A model generated the notes under the pieces. It did not search any database, had not been told where the DNA came from, and saw only the letters and a program-made list of their open reading frames with translations. A program made the position numbers and the translations under genes. From positions 5,145,501 through 5,209,500 of the forward strand of contig NC_064035.1 of NCBI RefSeq assembly GCF_932526225.1: a stretch of 64,000 nucleotides of DNA, read 5' to 3'. Positions 62,901 to 64,000 of this stretch are shown here, piece after piece. This stretch comes from Nematostella vectensis. Lineage: Eukaryota > Cnidaria > Anthozoa > Actiniaria > Edwardsiidae. Within the stretch, counting starts at the first letter, position 1. Each line of letters begins with the position of its first letter.

Positions 62901-64000
62901 TGAGAGCCAAGGTAAACTGCGTACTCTGTGGTACTCACTGCTAGCATGAGAGCCAAGTTAAACTGCGTGCTCTGTAGTACTCACTGCTAGCATGAGAGCC
63001 AAGGTAAACTGCGTACTCTGTAGTACTCACTGCTAGCATGAGAGCCAAGTTAAACTGCGTGCTCTGTAGTACTCACTGCTAGCATGAGAGCCAAGTTAAA
63101 CTGCATAATCTGTAGTACTCACTGCTAGAATGAGAGCCAAGTTAAACTGCGTGCTCTGTAGTACTCACTGCTAGCATGAGAGCCAAGGTAAACTGCGTGC
63201 TCTGTAGTACTCACTGCTAGCATGAGAGCCAAGTTAAACTGTGTGCTCTGTAGTACTCACTGCTAGCATGAGAGCCAAGTTAAACTGTGTGCTCTGTAGT
63301 ACTCACTGCTAGCATGAGAGCCAAGTTAAACTGCGTGCTCTGTAGTACTCACTGCTAGCATGAGAGCCAAGTTAAACTGCGTACTCTGTGGTACTCACTG
63401 CTAGCATGAGAGCCAAGTTAAACTGCGTGCTCTGTAGTACTCACTGCTAGCATGAGAGCCAAGGTAAACTGCGTACTCTGTAGTACTCACTGCTAGCATG
63501 AGAGCCAAGTTAAACTGCGTGCTCTGTAGTACTCACTGCTAGCATGAGAGCCAAGTTAAACTGCATAATCTGTAGTACTCACTGCTAGAATGAGAGCCAA
63601 GTTAAACTGCGTGCTCTGTAGTACTCACTGCTAGCATGAGAGCCAAGGTAAACTGCGTGCTCTGTAGTACTCACTGCTAGCATGAGAGCCAAGTTAAACT
63701 GTGTGCTCTGTAGTACTCACTGCTAGCATGAGAGCCAAGTTAAACTGTGTGCTCTGTAGTACTCACTGCTAGCATGAGAGCCAAGTTAAACTGCGTGCTC
63801 TGTAGTACTCACTGCTAGCATGAGAGCCAAGCTAAACTGCGTACTCTGTGGTACTCACTGCTAGCATGAGAGCCAAGTTAAACTGCGTGCTCTGTAGTAC
63901 TCACTGCTAGCATGAGAGCCAAGTTAAACTGCATAATCTGTAGTACTCACTGCTAGCATGAGAGCCAAGTTAAACCACGTGCTCTGTAGTACTCACTGCT
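50911..64000 (-). CDS. VPS39: VPS39 (HOPS complex subunit), C-terminal part; 5' end beyond the window
   Basis: HOPS tether subunit that binds Rab7 and promotes late endosome/lysosome fusion. Exons: 60901-60772, 59882-59740, 58874-58790, 58670-58594, 58406-58265, 57323-57163, 56911-56813, 56327-56210, 55708-55583, 55328-55226, 55014-54969, 54738-54610, 54434-54300, 51259-51168, 51028-50911; 567 aa in phase. Landmarks: NMYAFELFCQKRFDESLQLF, DPTHVIGLFEDLLPSDFRKQ, IIDTTLLKCYLQ, GPLKGHQRTVQYLQHLGPD, IFTEDLPEVEALPRHKVLDH, ALLLGRVGRHDEALAIYIHV, and the C-terminal zinc-binding type region VCRECHKRIG with HYYCYKD. The preceding exon ends FNLALMLA (homologous to vertebrate YELALHLA), seen here only as the unit of the 61.5-64 kb array; the CNH domain lies off the right edge. 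Introns are packed with repeats. Confidence 0.95.
51425..54215. repeat. 38-nt satellite in VPS39
   Basis: About 70 copies of GGGGTAAGAGTGATCAATGA plus GGATGGTGATCTGTGTCA, with scattered one- or two-base variants. On the gene strand it begins about 35 nt after the donor at 54299, where the first units are strongly diverged (ATCATCATCCTTCATGACTG), and becomes regular away from the exon. A few units carry a short internal duplication (GAGTGATCAATGGGGATGGC). Confidence 0.95.
56545..56623. mobile_element. 79-bp relative of the 24.8-kb TIR element
   Basis: TACCCTGGGTACCAGAGCCT at the left and GATACCCAGGGTA at the right are inverted, matching the termini of the element at 24802-25681. A 17-18-nt G homopolymer at about 56169-56186 lies nearby in the same gene. 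Confidence 0.6.
57034..57125. mobile_element. partial copy of the 17.5-kb dispersed repeat
   Basis: CAGGCCTCGAAATATTAGGG, AAGAAAATATTGGGGGCC and AAGCCACGCCCCTCCTG match the left part of 17523-18061. In a VPS39 intron, just upstream of an exon end at 57163. Confidence 0.65.
57388..58264. other. VPS39 intron sequence, no gene seen
   Basis: Intron between exons 58406-58265 and 57323-57163. A loose inverted relation exists between CGACCCTTCCCCTGGACATT near 57450 and AATGTCAAGGCGAAGGGTCG near 58035, with CGCGTTTCCATAA... TTATGGAAACGCG also paired; this suggests a foldback element of about 600 bp. Confidence 0.45.
59020..59700. repeat. (ACC/ATC)n compound microsatellite
   Basis: Long degenerate run of ACCATCATCTTCACCACCAA-type triplets in the VPS39 intron. 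On the gene strand it begins about 35-40 nt after the donor at 59739. Open frames on the minus strand are repeat translation. Confidence 0.9.
59968..60417. mobile_element. foldback element rich in TCGCGA
   Basis: AAATTTCGCGATTTT near 59990 is inverted against AAAATCGCGAAATTTT near 60400; CGCGAAAAT-type motifs recur throughout the right half. MITE-like, in the intron between VPS39 exons 60901-60772 and 59882-59740. Confidence 0.5.
60452..60705. mobile_element. TTAA-flanked MITE, copy 2
   Basis: 254 bp, same family as 10667-10920: left end TTAAAAGCCGCATTGTCACC, right end in complement TTAAAGCCGCATTGTCACCA; inverted arms continue through AGT(T/C)TACTTCCGG. This copy has better-matched ends than the other. 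It ends 67 nt before a VPS39 exon. Confidence 0.78.
60970..61120. repeat. 72-nt tandem duplication
   Basis: CTACTAGATG at 60982 and 61054 begin two copies, about 90% identical, through GTCAAAGGAGTATCAGAATTT. The copy length is a multiple of three, leaving an incidental plus-strand open frame (60925-61188). Confidence 0.8.
61545..64000 (-). repeat. 46-nt satellite made of a VPS39 exon end plus donor
   Basis: About 53 copies run off the right edge. Minus strand unit: TTTAACTTGGCTCTCATGCT then AGCA (reads FNLALMLA), then donor GTGAGTACTACAGAG and CACGCAG. FNLALMLA splices in phase to EIVNEPATEKS at 60901 and matches the vertebrate VPS39 sequence there, so the unit is coding-derived. A higher-order period of 460 nt (10 units) is visible: the GCATAATC variant followed by a CTAGAATGAG variant occurs at 63101 and again at 63561. 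Confidence 0.93.

Overview
The window is animal nuclear DNA: split genes with canonical GT-AG introns, a GC-AG intron, non-LTR retrotransposons, MITEs and many minisatellites. Gene content and repeat style suggest an anthozoan cnidarian, probably a sea anemone such as Nematostella; the species is inferred, not proven. Intron phases were followed by hand and close in every gene called with high confidence.

Layout, left to right. (1) 113-5075, minus: 5' two thirds of a receptor-type guanylate cyclase (ANF-receptor ectodomain, TM, kinase-homology start), running off the left edge, with at least two in-frame disablements. (2) 5843-8800, minus: calaxin/EFCAB1, 7 exons, 219 aa. (3) 9155-15905, plus: glycylpeptide N-tetradecanoyltransferase (NMT), 12 exons, 503 aa, head-to-head with calaxin. 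(4) 15.9-19.7 kb: gene-poor and transposon-rich, with a nested insertion. (5) 19692-37650, plus: a 29-exon gene for an unrecognised acidic, coiled-coil-like protein of about 870 aa; its introns hold two non-LTR retrotransposons, two TIR elements and several minisatellites. (6) 39165-41847, minus: a small unrecognised 4-exon gene. (7) 44251-47211, minus: NTPCR, 193 aa, head-to-head with (8) LRRC57, 47392-49478, plus, 239 aa. (9) 50911 to beyond 64000, minus: C-terminal two thirds of the HOPS subunit VPS39.

The most unusual property is where the minisatellites sit. By eye, about ten intronic arrays start at or within about 40 nt of a 5' splice site. In at least five (25.97, 31.85, 35.80, 45.65 and 61.5-64 kb) the repeat unit is itself a copy of the exon's 3' end plus its splice donor. 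A related array at 50.59-50.91 kb copies the end of the VPS39 coding sequence and its 3' UTR, and another at 37.05 kb repeats a U12-like donor. This gives tandem fields of candidate splice donors, and in NTPCR potential in-frame 14-residue mini-exons. I regard this as the main candidate for something undescribed.

The genes form no operon or pathway. They cover ciliary motility (calaxin), protein myristoylation (NMT; LRRC57 begins MGNS, a myristoylation-type N-terminus), nucleotide hydrolysis (NTPCR), vesicle tethering (VPS39) and cGMP signalling (the damaged cyclase). Two pairs share short divergent promoters.
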